DNA from: Vitellaria paradoxa
Lineage: Eukaryota > Streptophyta > Magnoliopsida > Ericales > Sapotaceae
DNA length: 64,000 nt
Direction: 5' to 3'
Assembly (NCBI GenBank): GCA_019916065.1
Contig: CM034241.1
Coordinates: 20,227,541 to 20,291,540 of the forward strand
The translations under genes and the position numbers were made by a program. The notes under the pieces are model-generated. The model had not been told where the DNA came from, searched no databases, and saw nothing but the letters and a program-made list of their open reading frames with translations. Shown here one piece after another: positions 11,931 through 23,205 of the stretch (position 1 is the first letter of the stretch; every line of letters begins with the position of its first letter).

Positions 11931-12009
11931 CCTTGGGCGCCCAAGCTCTTCTCAGGTGGGCACCCAAGACCTTGGGCGCACAAGCTCTTTTTAGGTGGGC
12001 GCCCAAGGT
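11931..12009 (-). repeat. GGGCGCCC array (promoter-proximal) in solo LTR A copy 1
   Basis: Four units of CTTGGGCGCCCAAG type. In LTR orientation it lies ~180-255 bp from the LTR start and upstream of the TA-rich stretch at 11790-11806, which could be the TATA region. Confidence 0.8.
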
Positions 12010-12186
12010 TCCCTCCCATTTTCCAACACTTGGCCAAAATATCACTTTTGACTGCATAGCCCATTTTCTTCAAAGTTCTCAACTCTAAACACCATTAATG
12101 ACCCATACCATTAAATTAACATATCTTAATTTCCAAAATGCACCCAAAATCATATACTTATACTAATACAAGTCTGGGGTATTACA

Positions 12187-12930
12187 ACTTGTGTGCACTT
12201 GAATATCTTTATCCCAAGACATGTGTTTTGACTTTCATATCTTCCATTGTTAACCATTACCCCTGGCCAAGTTGCAACCAAAACAAAGACCTAGTGGATT
12301 CTTAGCAAGCAACTCTTGTATTGTGCATGTAGTGGTCTTGTGTAGGTTGTGTGGTGTGATCTCTTACACATGCATTGGAACATGAATATGAGCTATCCAC
12401 TTTGAATTTCATTTCAATTCACTCCCTTGTTTGTGGGGTTATATGCAACTAGGATAGCATTATATGCTAATAGGTTTGTGTGAGCCCTGTATTAGTGAAT
12501 TGCTTTCTATGAGTGGTACCTTGTGAGCTTTTGAAGTCAAAACTTAGTTTTGTTTATGCTCTTACGACCTTGTTGAATGAATGAAACAATTTTGCACACA
12601 TGCTCTTTCTACTTTGATAGTCCATGCATTTATGCTTAGCACTTGGAAATTGCACATGATATTCGAGTTTCGTAACTTGTTGAGCTTGAACTTAATTCAT
12701 TTTTGATCTTGATCACTTTTGAGACCATGCCATAGAATTTTGTGGGTAGATTCACTGAAAACCCTCAGGAGACCTTACTCGTCCACTAAGGGGAACGTAG
12801 GGGTTTAAAGGGCTTGCTGCATTTAGCTAAGTGTAGCCGTGTTTCCAACGAAAAAAGAAATAGGACGGTAGTTGCATTTCATTTTAATAAAAAGCATTGC
12901 TAGGGACTAGCAACGTTCAAGTTGGGGGTG
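12187..12930 (+). mobile_element. Athila element 1, 3' untranslated region (last segment) and PPT
   Basis: Continues the 3' noncoding region interrupted at 9168 and matches 62560-63378 (shared ACTCGTCCACTA, GGGGTTTAAAGGGCTTGC). It ends in a purine-rich GTTGGGGGTG at 12921-12930, the polypurine tract immediately before the 3' LTR. Confidence 0.75.
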
Positions 12931-13203
12931 TGATTACACTTGAAAAGTGTAATTACAAACTCCCTATTTTTTACACTTATTAATGCATTTGAATAATTAA
13001 ATTTGAAGTCTTGACGCTATTTTGTTACTTATACTCTTACCTTCTCAATTGTAGGGAAAAGGGCAAGGAGATCGAAGTTTATGGCTATGAGAATGGCTTA
13101 GGGAATGAAGGGGAAGTTGTGGTTCAGACTTTACATTGGATAACCCAGACCAACCCAAAGACCCAGCTTGAAGAAGGAAGAGAAGCAGAGTAATTGACTT
13201 CCT

Positions 13204-13312
13204 GTGGTTCAGACCCCCTACCCAACGGTCCGGACCACAGTGAGTTTGTTCAGCCAGAATTTGGGGAGATGGCCATTCTGTGGTGATGGTTCGGTCCACC
13301 GTGTCCGAGGAG
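13204..13312 (+). repeat. GGTCCGGACC palindrome array in type 2 LTR
   Basis: Three or four boxes related to GGTTCAGACC and GGTCCGGACCA, in both orientations, ~45-150 bp upstream of the TATA box. The inverted copy carries its equivalent at 15205-15340. Confidence 0.7.
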
Positions 13313-13354
13313 GCGCGAACTTGATTTCCACGTTTAAGGTTTCTTTCCAATCTT

Positions 13355-13362
13355 TATATAAA
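13355..13362 (+). promoter_or_regulatory. Probable TATA box of type 2 LTR
   Basis: TATATAAA, ~425 bp into the LTR and just downstream of the palindrome array; the expected site for the start of genomic RNA. Confidence 0.55.
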
Positions 13363-14484
13363 GCTTTGTTTACAGCCGCACAAGAGAGGAACTTTTGGAT
13401 ATTTTTCATATACTTTGAGAGCTTTAGAATAGTTTTGAGAGTGTTTTTACTTTCTTTCATTGTTCATGGAGACGTTTGGAGTTGGGCTTTTTATCGTTGC
13501 TGTGATCATTCATTACTTTCTTTCAAAACACGTTACATTGTAAGTTTGATTTCGTTTTGCTCTTTAATAATATGATTTATTCATTTCAATTGGTAGATTG
13601 GTTGATTATGTGCATATTTATTGTTTTTGTTTCATTTAAAATAATGCTAGCGTAAAAACCCTAGTTCTTGATTCGACAAATCAAGGAAGGGTAGTTTATG
13701 AAACACCATGGGATGTGCGTAGACCCTTCACATGGGTTGCAAAACCTCATGCGTAGGGATCTACTGTTTTCAAACCTTTTTTAACTTATTTCGAAAACAT
13801 TCGAAAACGAAAACTTCTAACCATATTAGCTGAAATTACTGGTATTGATTTTCGATTATCATTGATTAATACTTTTGAACAAATTAAAAGTAGGATTCAA
13901 GTTCAATTCTAATTTCATTTGTTTGAAAAGACTTTCAAAAACAAAAGTTTTTAACCATATTCATTTGAAATCACTGGTACTAACTTTTGGATTTAAATGT
14001 TCTCAATACTTTTCGAACAAAACCCTAATTCAGATTTGAACCTAAACATCCCATAGTGAAGTAGTGAACTACCCGGACTTGAAAGTTGAATCAAGAACCT
14101 CTTTAATATTAAGTTTGCAATTCGATTTAATTTTTGTCTAATTAATTGCTTTGAAATTTAGAGTAATATTTTAAGAATTTAATCGAACTCCTTTAATTAA
14201 CATTAAATTCATTTACGACATAAAACAAAACTTTGAGTTATTGAATCTCTTACATAGTGTTAGTTTAATTACTTTAAATTGAATTTTAATTTTGCAAGAC
14301 CTTAGGATTTAGCTAAACTGAACTCTAGAACTTGCTTATAATTAAACTTTGAATTCCCTTCATAAACCTAGAAACTAAAAAACATAAGCTCCCAGTGAAT
14401 TTGACCTTGGACTCACCGAGTTAAAACTATGACTGCCCTTTTGCACTTGAGAGGTAGAAACCACATATATTTTAGGGCCGGTCA

Positions 14485-15524
14485 TGCATAAAACTACAAT
14501 CCAAAGTTCACATAAAAGGAACAAATAGATTGGAAAGATATCTTCGTTTAAAGTTCTTCAATTCTCAAAACTCAGTTTTATATTCTTGTTTAGGATTATA
14601 AAACCAAAAAAATATTCTGTGAAATCATTTGGGTTCAAATCCAATTTTTATTTTGTTCAAAAATATTAAACAAGTTTTAAATGAAAACCTTTACTAGTGA
14701 TTACAGAGAATATAGTCAAAGATTTTCATTTTCGAAAGCTTTTGAAACAAAAGAAATCAGATTTGAAAGGTATAGATCCCTACATATGAGTTTTCACAAA
14801 CAATATGCACATCCCATTGTTCGTAATAACCCACCCTTCCTTGATTTGTTGAATCAAGAAAGAAAGCTTTACGCTAGCATGATTTTAAGATGAAAAACAA
14901 GCAAATCACACATAAAACATTAAACTAAAGAATGAATCATAAAGACGGTATTACTAAAATCAAAAGTGAAAGACAACGTACTTTGAAATCTTATTCAATG
15001 TGTAATAACAAACTACGAAAATTGTAATGATCCTTATGAAAGCTCTGCAAAACTTCAAAAGTATTCTTTAAACATTGAAGAACTCTCTAAAACTCTCTCA
15101 AAAGTCTGAAAAGTAAAGTAGGGTAGCCTTTCTTGTGGCCATACATAAGATGATATATATAGTCTAACACAAAACCCTAAAAAGAGCTAAAAATTTTTTG
15201 CGCAGCAGCTTACTATGGTTCAAACCACCTGACGGGGTGTCCGGACCATAGAACCTTTTTCTTCTAGGTTCTGCTTCCTCCTTCTAGCCTGGCTTTTGAC
15301 CTGGTCCAGACCACCCAAGGGGGTGTCCTAACCATAGTGTCCTTTTCATCATCTGGCTCACTTTTATCATTACTAATTATGATTATTTTGCCTTTTTTCC
15401 TACAATTTAGAAAATAAATTCCATAAGAAATAAAATAATAACAAAACTATAAAATTAATAACTTAAATGCATGAATAAATGTCAAAAATATGAAATTTAT
15501 AATTACACTTTTCAAGTGTAATCA
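14485..15524 (-). mobile_element. Truncated inverted copy of type 2 LTR
   Basis: The minus strand starts at 15524 with TGATTACACTTG and parallels 12931 to ~14000. It shares the terminal hairpin, the GGTCCGGACC-type array (15205-15340), a TATA-like run (15153-15162), the 'atgctagcgtaaa' box and the 'aaatcaaggaagggt' box. It is truncated where it meets the end of the forward LTR. The outer end abuts satellite DNA, so this was probably the 5' LTR of an element inserted into the satellite, the rest of which was lost. Confidence 0.78.
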
Positions 15525-15859
15525 GCCTCCGATGTCCACGGAACATCACGCATAGCGAGGCCTAAGCATGAGTGACTTGTGGAAATGAACAATTTTTGGA
15601 ATTTGAGTGTCAAATTGCTCGAAATGGCCTTGATTGGTTTCTAGTTAGAACATAAAATTTAACAATTTCCAAGTAAAAGTCAACTGCTCAAAATAGTACA
15701 GCCTCCAATAATCACGGAACTTAACATGTGGCGAGACCTATGCTTGAATAAGTTGTAGAAATGAACCCGAATGAGTCCAAGCATTAGACTGCTTGAAATG
15801 GCCCCGAGTGGTCTCTAATTAGAACCTAAAACTTTGGAATTCCTAAGTAGATGTTAGCT
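15525..15859 (+). repeat. ~175-bp satellite, left segment
   Basis: Two monomers starting at 15526 and 15702 with CCTCCGATGTCCACGGAAC-like sequence, cut by solo LTR A copy 2 within the second monomer. The left end is cut by the inverted LTR at 15524. Confidence 0.85.
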
Positions 15860-16030
15860 TGTAATACCCCGGACTTTTGTATTAACACAAGTATATAGTT
15901 TTGGATGCATTTTGGAAGTTATGATATGTTAAATTAGTAGTATGGATCATTAATGGTGCATTAGAGTTGAGAACTTTGAAAGAGATGGGTTAGGCAATCA
16001 AAAGATGGCATTTTAGCCAAGTGTAGGAAA

Positions 16031-16092
16031 AAGGGGCACCTTGGGCCCACAAGGCATGGGCGCCTACTTGAGAAGGCCTTGGGTGCCCAAGG
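16031..16092 (+). repeat. GGGCGCCC array (proximal) in solo LTR A copy 2
   Basis: Degraded units (GGGCACC, TGGGCCCA, TGGGCGCC, TGGGTGCCCA), ~130 bp upstream of the TA-rich promoter-like stretch. Confidence 0.75.
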
Positions 16093-16889
16093 AACAGTGG
16101 ACTTGACAGGCATGGGTTGCTCTATATTTTTCAGCCGACCCCTCTCCTATATGAACCTATATCTAGCTAGGGGTGATGAGAGGATCTGAAATTCACTGTT
16201 TGGGAGATTAAATTGTTGGTTTAAATATATATTTTGTTGATATGATGCAAGAGAGAGAGAGAGGTATTTTTGTGAGAGGAAAAATGGGTGAAAAAGCAAA
16301 AAGAAGAACAAAAAGAAGAAGAACAAGGAACCAGGTGGAGAAAATTAAAGGTAGGTCTTTCTAACCTAAATGAAAATCAAATCCCTTTTGCAAAAGTGTA
16401 ATGGGATCCTCAAAGAACTCTTCTATGTGATTTATTTGTAGTTTGGATCAAGGAGAGAGAGGATTGAGTCTATTAAAGCTTGAGAGCTTGGAAGCACAAA
16501 ACACCTTCTTGTTGATCCATCTTCTTACAACTTGAGGTAGGGACTTAATGCCTCATTCTTACATATGTGATGTGTAGCAAGGAGTAGATTACCATTAGAA
16601 AACCCTCTTTAAGTGTTTGTTACATGTATGGAAGATATTGGAAGTTATATACACATATATATGTATGTATAGGTTGAGAGATTAAGAATGGTGTTTTGAT
16701 CCATAACCTGACTTTTGATTGATGAAAACTTAAATTGATAATTTTTTTTGGTGCCTAAGAACCTTGTGTTGATGTTAGAAACATGAAACTTTAGGTATTT
16801 TTACTTTAACTTGGTCAATTTGAGGTTCTAAGGGTGAAAAACCAAGAAACCAGAAAATAAAGTATAGAACCCGTAACTTGGACCAAACT

Positions 16890-17028
16890 GTGGGCGCACG
16901 AGGGAGACACAGTCGAGTGCCCAACCCTCTTGGGCACACTAGACATGGGCGCCCAGCCCTTGGGCGCACAAGGTGTGGCTGCCCAAGCCCCTTGGGCACA
17001 CGGCTGAGTGTCAGCTTGGGCGCCCACC
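16890..17028 (+). repeat. GGGCGCCC array (distal) in solo LTR A copy 2
   Basis: Seven or eight units such as GTGGGCGCAC, TGGGCGCCCA and TTGGGCACAC; syntenic with 11013-11130 and 59288-59405. Confidence 0.8.
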
Positions 17029-18527
17029 GAGCCTAGGTCATTTTCTTGACTTTGTTTAGTTTGGCCTCCTACTTTGGGCTTATGAAAGAGTTGGTAATAT
17101 GTTTTTACATGAAACTTTTATTTGATTAATTGCATGGATTTAGAAAGGGAAATGTGCTTTAAAAAGTGATTAATGATTGATTATCTTAAGCTAAAGGGAA
17201 TTAACTTGTGGGGATGAATGAATGTTACCTTGAGTGTAATGAATTGGAAGTTTACTTTGAGATAAGGGTCTTAATCAAATAGGATTGTGATTATACCTTG
17301 ATGTAATCTAAATTTTGAGGTATATGAACTTGTGATTGATTAAATAAAATGTGACTTGACAAAGGGACTCATGTTCATAATGTTGAAGATATATTAAATG
17401 TTTAACATTGTTTGATCAATGCTGTTATGTGATGAATCTTGGATGGACAAAAACGTGGATATGTGTTGTGGGAATGTATATGATGATGAATATGAACATA
17501 TGATTGAATAAATTGAAATGTGATTGATGATATGCTAGGGGCCGTGGTGGGGTGCAATAAATTGGAAAGGTTTTGAGAATACCCTCGGGTTGAGAGTCTT
17601 AGAACCTGCACAGGGTTTGGTCTTAATGCCAGTGGGTTAGTAGCCCACAACATTGTGAGTGTATAGGTTACCCGTGACCTTGGATTGTGACCCTAAACGA
17701 TGGTGTTAGGTTTACCGTTTTCGTTGGGTTTGGACCCATAAAAGATGGTGTTGTGTATGCACCCAACCCCTGATGATTTGTGTGAATATGGTTGTGTGAT
17801 GAATTGATGGAAAGTGATAATGTGGATGTGACAATGTGATTGAGTGATGAAAAATGGCATTGTAAACATGGTTATGTGGTCGACTAATGATTAAACATTA
17901 AAGAGATAATGAAATGTGATTTGAACCAATGAATGAAATTTCAAAGATTAAGTATTAATTGGAATTGAATTCTTTTTATGATATTGTTGTGGCATATTCT
18001 TTTTATGTAGTTATGTTGATAAATTGTTGTGGCTCTAGAACATATTGAGGTAACTAGATACACCATGAATAATATGCTTGTTTGGAATACATACCATATA
18101 TGTTTATTTGAGACATCGTGGGCACAAGTGGACTCGTGCTCACATCCCTACAGATTTTGATGAAGGTACAGGCCATAATAATCAGGTGGGCTAATGGGGT
18201 TGGACTAAAAGGGTGTGCATGAGCCCTACTAAGCTTAGCAAAGCTCTTGGTCATTTAGTTTAAATTTCTTTTGGAATTGTAACATTTTACACTACTAGAC
18301 TTATTCGATTTGGTTGTAATAGCCTTAAGGCCTAATTTATGTATTAATGGGAATGGTGCATGGAGTATGTGACCTGGCAATAGTCAAGGTTGAACTTATG
18401 TTATCCTATTTTATGTCTCGGGCTCACTAGTTTACGCTGCGTTGCTCTAATCATAGGTTGGTTATGTTAGTGCATGTTATGTGTTTTTATCACTCACCCC
18501 TCGAGTCGTGACATTCGGGGTGTGACA

Positions 18528-20290
18528 TAGCTACTCAAATCGAGCATATAGTATTTAATGTCCATGAAACTTGATGTGTAGCGAGATTTAGGCATGAGTG
18601 ACTTGTAGATATTAATTGTTTAGAAATCCACGGTTTAGATTGCTCAAAACGGCCCTGGATTGTTTCTAGTGAAAAATTGAAGCATAGGAATTCCAAAATA
18701 TGAGTCAATTACTCAAACCGAGCATATAACCTCGGAACTTGATGTGTAGCAAGACTTAGGCACAAGTGACTTACAAAAATGAACTGTGAATGAATCTTAG
18801 CATCAGATTGATCGAAATAGCCTTGGGTGTTTTTTAAGTAGAACTTGAAACTTAGGAATGCCAACGTAAAAGTTAATTGCTCAAACTGAGCATACGGCCT
18901 CCAATTTTCGTAGAACTTGATAGGTAGTGAGAACTAGGCACGTGTGAATTGTAGAAAAGAACCATATGGGAGTCATAGTGTTGAATTGCTTGAAATGGTC
19001 TTGAGTGGTTTCTAGTTAAAATTTGGAACTTAGAAAATATAAGTCAGCTACTCAAAACGAGCATCTCGCCTTCGATGTCCATGGAACTTGACAGGTAACA
19101 AGGTTTACGCACAAGCGACTTATAGAAATGCACCACGTGAGAATCTAAGCGTTAGATTGCTCGGAATGGCCTCAGTTGATTTTTAGTTAAAGCTTGAAAT
19201 TTAAGAATTTTCAAGTAGGAGTTAATTACTCAAACTGGGCCTTCGATGTTCATGAAACTTGACATATGGTGAGACCTAGGAACAATTAACTCGTAGAAAT
19301 GAACAATATGGGAATCCGAGGGTCGAATTGCTCGAAATGGCCTTGGATGATTTTCACTTGTAATTTAGGAATTTCCAAGAATGAGTTAATTGCTCAAACT
19401 ACGCATATAGCCTCCGATGTCCACAAAACTTGACATGTAGTAAGGTTTCGAATCAGTGACTTATAGGAATGAACCTTGCAAGAATTTAAGTGCAGATTGC
19501 TCAAAATGGCACTTGGTGGTTTCTATTTAAAACTTGAAATTTAAGAATTTCTAAGTAAAAGTCAACTGGTCAAACTGAGCATATGGCCTCCGATGTTCAT
19601 GGAACTTGACGTGTAGTGAGATCTAGGCACAATTGACTCGTAAAAATAAACTACCTAGGAATCCGAGGATCCAATTGCTCAAAATGGCCCTAGGTGGTTT
19701 CTCATTTAAACTTAAAATTTAGGAATTTCTAAGTACGAGTCAATTGCTCAAACCAAGTATGCCGCCTCCGATGTTCGATCAACTTGACGTGTAGTGAGGC
19801 CTAGGCATAAGAGAATTATAGAAACAAATCTCATAGAAATCCAAGCATTGGATTACCAAGAACGGCCCCAGACGGTTTCTAGTTAAAACTTGAAACGTAA
19901 AAACTTTCAAGTACGAGTTAACTGCTCAAGCCAAGCATATGGCCTGTGATGTCCATAAAACTTGACGTGTAGTGAGGCCTAGGCACAAGTGACTTATAGA
20001 AACAAACCGTGCTAGAATCCAAGCATCAGATTGCTCAGAATGGCTCCAGATAGTTTCTAGCTAAAACTTGAAATTTAGGAATTCACAAATAGGATTCAAT
20101 TGTTCAAACTAAGCAAGCAACCTCCGATATTCACAAAACTTGACGTGTAGTGAGGTTTAGGCAAGAATGACTTGTAGAGATGAACCACGTGGGAATTCAG
20201 GCATGAGATTGCTCATAATGGCCTATGGTAGTCTTGTAGTTAAAACTTGATTAATTTTGAAATTTTAAAAGTTGAATTTATTTATGAATT
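18528..20290 (+). repeat. ~175-bp satellite, right segment
   Basis: Tandem monomers with starts near 18551, 18730, 18898, 19069, 19240, 19411, 19587, 19765, 19943 and 20121 (spacing 168-179 bp). Conserved boxes are AACTTGACGTGTAGTGAGG, GACTTGTAGAAATGAAC, ATTGCTCGAAATGGCC and GGTTTCTAGTTAAAACTTG. Monomers are visibly diverged, so the array is old. With the left segment there are about 12 copies. The monomer length is nucleosome-like, as in many plant centromeric or pericentromeric satellites; I cannot assign it to a named family. Confidence 0.88.
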
Positions 20291-21111
20291 AGTTTTAAAT
20301 TCAAATATTTTGTATCTGTAATTATTTAATTATTTCTAAATTAATTTTAGGTTTGATCGATGCGATTCAGACCCTCTACCTTAGTCGAAGGCCATTTGTT
20401 TTATTTTTTTTATAATAATTAAATATAATTGTATAACTTGTTTATGGATAATTTTTAATGGATAATATTGTTTATTCGATAATATTTTTATTAATTTGTT
20501 TTAGATAATTGAATTCTGTTGAGGCAAGTTATTGTATGTGTATTGGGTTGTTATATGTGTACTGGTTTTTTTCTCAACATTCGAATATTTATAGGCTTTT
20601 TAAAAAATATGGATGACTGCTTAAGGTGATCGATAAAAGGGAATAAACGATCACTTTTAGGCAATCACTAGTGAGCTTAGGCGCCAATTAGTGGATGATT
20701 GCTTATGACGGTCGGCACAATGGACAACTACTTGAGGCGATTGTCTATTGTAGTTCGTGATCCATTCATTAATGACTACCTTGAGGCGATCCATAAGCAA
20801 TCATCTAAAGTATAGACGGCTGACTTGAGACTTTAGACGATCAGTTGTGGTGGTTGAGCATTCATTTGATTCCAGTTGTGTCACCCTTGCACGTGACTAA
20901 TTCCCAACCTATGTGGCCTGTATGGTATTGATTATGACAACTACACTAAAAGAAACTACTATTGTGGGGGACTCAATTAGTGCATGCACATAGCTAGGTG
21001 TTAGGGGGAAGTAGGGTCAACACCTTGACCCTCCTTATAATATCATTATAAGCATTCCTCACATAAGAATGAACCCTAAGCACTCTAACTCATAGTGACA
21101 AGTCTCCAAAT
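20291..21111. other. Unassigned DNA between satellite and chromovirus
   Basis: No coding sequence or recognisable element. It is AT-rich to ~20600. From 20600 to 20830 a degenerate motif, roughly ACTTGAGGCGAT(C/T), recurs several times in both orientations together with GATCACT/CAATCA boxes. The last 5 bases (CAAAT, 21107-21111) should be the target duplication of the chromovirus, whose other end is outside the window. Confidence 0.4.
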
Positions 21112-23186
21112 TGTCACACCCTGAATCTCGTGACTTGAGGGTTGAGTAAATAACAACACATACCATGCACATAACATCATTTTCTTGATCAGAGTAATGT
21201 AACCACCCTGGAACAAGATGCATAATAGTTAGCAATAATATATTAAAAGTAAACCAAGTCTTCACTAAGCCATGCCATCATACTTCAACATAACCCGTGA
21301 AAACAAATGAATTTAGGACTTATAGCCTTTACAGCCCAATTGTACAAATCTCCAAAATTAGATAAAATTTACAATCAAAATATTTAGAAAACTTAAGTAA
21401 TTAAAATGTGAATGTCTACAACTGTAAATCAACTTCTAGTTCAATCAATATCCACCTATGACTCAGGTTTAGGACCTATAACACAATCTGTAGAGACGTG
21501 AGAACCAACCACTTTGTGCCCATGACGCATACTATCAACATATGTAATATGTAAAACAACAATTTGAAATACATCCATCATAATAAATCAATATCCTCGA
21601 TATCAAAAGCCAAACATCAGGATCATCATCACAGTTAGTTCCATTTATTATCTTTCTTAACATTATCGTCATTGTTTTTCAATCGCATTTTTATTTCCAC
21701 TTAAATCTACGGGGTGGGTACAAACAACATCATTGTTTAGGGTTCACTATTAGCCACAATGTACGTCTTTGTTAGGAGTCATGATTAACCACAATATATT
21801 AATGTTGTAGGCTACTAACCTACCAGCATGAATACCAATCCCTACACAGGTTTCGGATCTTTCAAACTTAGGGTAATCTTTGTATCCTTCCGATTTTCCT
21901 GTACCCCCTATCCTGTGTCACACTATTAACCATAAAGTCATTTTATCTCATTTATTAATCTTATACCATTAACATATTTTCATCTTTCAAATAATTTAAC
22001 ACACCTTATATAATAAATTCTTCTTTTATATTCTATTCTTAACTGATAATCAATGCATTAGAATTTATCCTTTCTTTTATTCAATTTTCAAATTCTTGCA
22101 TAAGAGTTTAATAACATCAACATAGAAATCAAATATCATAAAATTTCAAACACCTTCTAATCACAACTATACTAACAAGTAACTCATTTCAAAATGTTAG
22201 GCACATTTTCTAAATTGTATGGTTTAGTTTAAACATGATAGGATATTTTAAATGTCATACATGTTCTAATTTTCATCGTTTTAACTCAAGTTTCTAGGTG
22301 ACGAACTAAGATAAAAACCAAAACAACAATCTGGGAAAAAGGTGCACACACCCCTGTGTTCAACCCTGTGCGCATCCACAGTCTTACGCACCCCAAATTT
22401 AACCCCGTGCATACCTAAGGGTGTGTACCCCTCCTAGTTTGGTCGCGTACAACCCCAGTATGGCAGTGTATTCAAATGCGAGGCTCTGTTTTTGTTTTTC
22501 CCTAGTTTTCAACATCAATTCTTAAATTTTCAAAAGTATAGGGCTTTTTCCCTGAATTTCTTGTTTAAACAACATCATATAACTTAAGTGACACAAACTA
22601 AATAGTAAATTTATGGTTTCATAAAGTATAGAACATATTGCTATTACACAACTCTTTCTGAGTTCACCAACATATACATACATATATATAAGCATATCAC
22701 TTGAGTTTTCTTCTACAACAAATACTTTAAACATCAAATAAATGCAACAATAATATTCTAGCACACTCTACATAACACACATGTAATTAAATTACAAGAA
22801 TATCCCTATCTCATGCAAAGAAACAAAGAGATACTTACCAAAAAAAAAAAAAAAAAAAAAGAAACAAAGAGAATAGTTGGCTGAAGAAAAACTGTAACCT
22901 CACCGGTGAACCCGAAAAACTTTGTACACATCTTACGCTCAAACCATTGATCCTAACATTAAATTTTTATACTATTGTATTCAAAATAAATTCAATTTCA
23001 TTTTGTAAATTTAATTTGAAAATGGTGAAAGTTTGGTATAATTACTTACTGTAGTTACTCATTGATCTCTCTCGATTCTCTTCCTCTCCTTCCTGACCAA
23101 CCAAACCAACATACATATATTATATACACATATATCAAGCAAATGCTTAGAGCCCAAGGCTGCTACAACAATTTTCCTCCTTCACT
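21112..23186 (-). mobile_element. Chromovirus B 3' LTR, part 1 (split by CACTA)
   Basis: The LTR of a minus-strand Ty3 element. The plus strand starts TGTCACACCCTG and continues to 23186, where the CACTA element enters. The sequence resumes at 39778 and ends at 40107 in GGTTATCACA, giving ~2.4 kb. It matches 46706-48538, the 5' LTR of the same element, along its length. It carries a degraded GTGCGCACCC-type array (22345-22460) at the place where family A LTRs have their distal array. Confidence 0.85.
22832..22860 (+). mobile_element. Micro-insertion of a LINE 3' end (29 bp)
   Basis: TACTTACC followed by 21 A residues, flanked by a perfect 12-bp direct repeat GAAACAAAGAGA (22820-22831 and 22861-22872). 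The eight bases equal the last bases before the A-tail of the LINE at 34402-37418. The sister LTR has a single copy of the site at about 48278-48290 (diverged), acting as an empty site. This is target-primed reverse transcription that stopped almost at once. Confidence 0.75.
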
Positions 23187-23205
23187 CACTACAACAGAAC
23201 ACACT

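Larger units (their letters stand above)
9169..12186 (-). mobile_element. Solo LTR of chromovirus-like family A, copy 1
   Basis: 3018 bp in minus orientation. The plus strand starts TGTCACGC and ends GGGGTATTACA, so the LTR itself reads TGTAATACCCC to GCGTGACA. Perfect 5-bp target duplications ACTTG lie at 9164-9168 and 12187-12191. Flanking Athila 3' sequence continues across the site, matching 62550-62600. No internal genes are present, so this is a solo LTR left by LTR-LTR recombination. Terminal bases of this type are common in plant Tekay-like chromoviruses; the lineage is inferred from the ends only. Confidence 0.88.
12931..14484 (+). mobile_element. Athila element 1, 3' LTR (type 2)
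   Basis: 1554 bp from TGATTACACTTG to a terminal GGTCA, following a polypurine tract. The first 25 bases form a short inverted repeat (arms ATTACACTT and AAGTGTAAT). In place of the GGGCGCCC array it has GGTCCGGACC-type palindromes (13204-13310), then a TATA box TATATAAA at 13355-13362. The end resembles the type 1 LTR end (cttgagaggtagaa). Much of the middle does not match the LTR at 1-1425, so these two LTRs are not a pair. Confidence 0.8.
15860..18527 (+). mobile_element. Solo LTR of family A, copy 2
   Basis: 2668 bp in plus orientation, TGTAATACCCC to GGGGTGTGACA, with perfect target duplications TAGCT at 15855-15859 and 18528-18532. It is inserted in a satellite monomer and has no internal genes. 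It carries both palindrome arrays and a TA-rich probable TATA region (TTTAAATATATA near 16220-16232) followed by a GAGAGA run. Confidence 0.9.

Noticed and set aside
9169..12186. The 2.7-3.0-kb repeats as Helitrons or MULEs
   Set aside because: TG...CA ends with 5-bp target duplications fit LTRs; no terminal inverted repeat, 9-bp duplication or CTRR hairpin end.
13045..13575. Frames of 80-123 codons on both strands in the type 2 LTR
   Set aside because: They lie across the LTR promoter and palindrome array; LTRs of this type do not code for protein.
12931..15524. Large inverted repeat as the termini of a DNA transposon
   Set aside because: Each arm is an LTR with TATA box and polypurine context; the outer ends lack a target duplication.
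15525..20290. Regularly spaced repeats as a CRISPR array
   Set aside because: Whole ~175-bp monomers are repeated and diverged, with no unique spacers or cas genes; this is a plant satellite.
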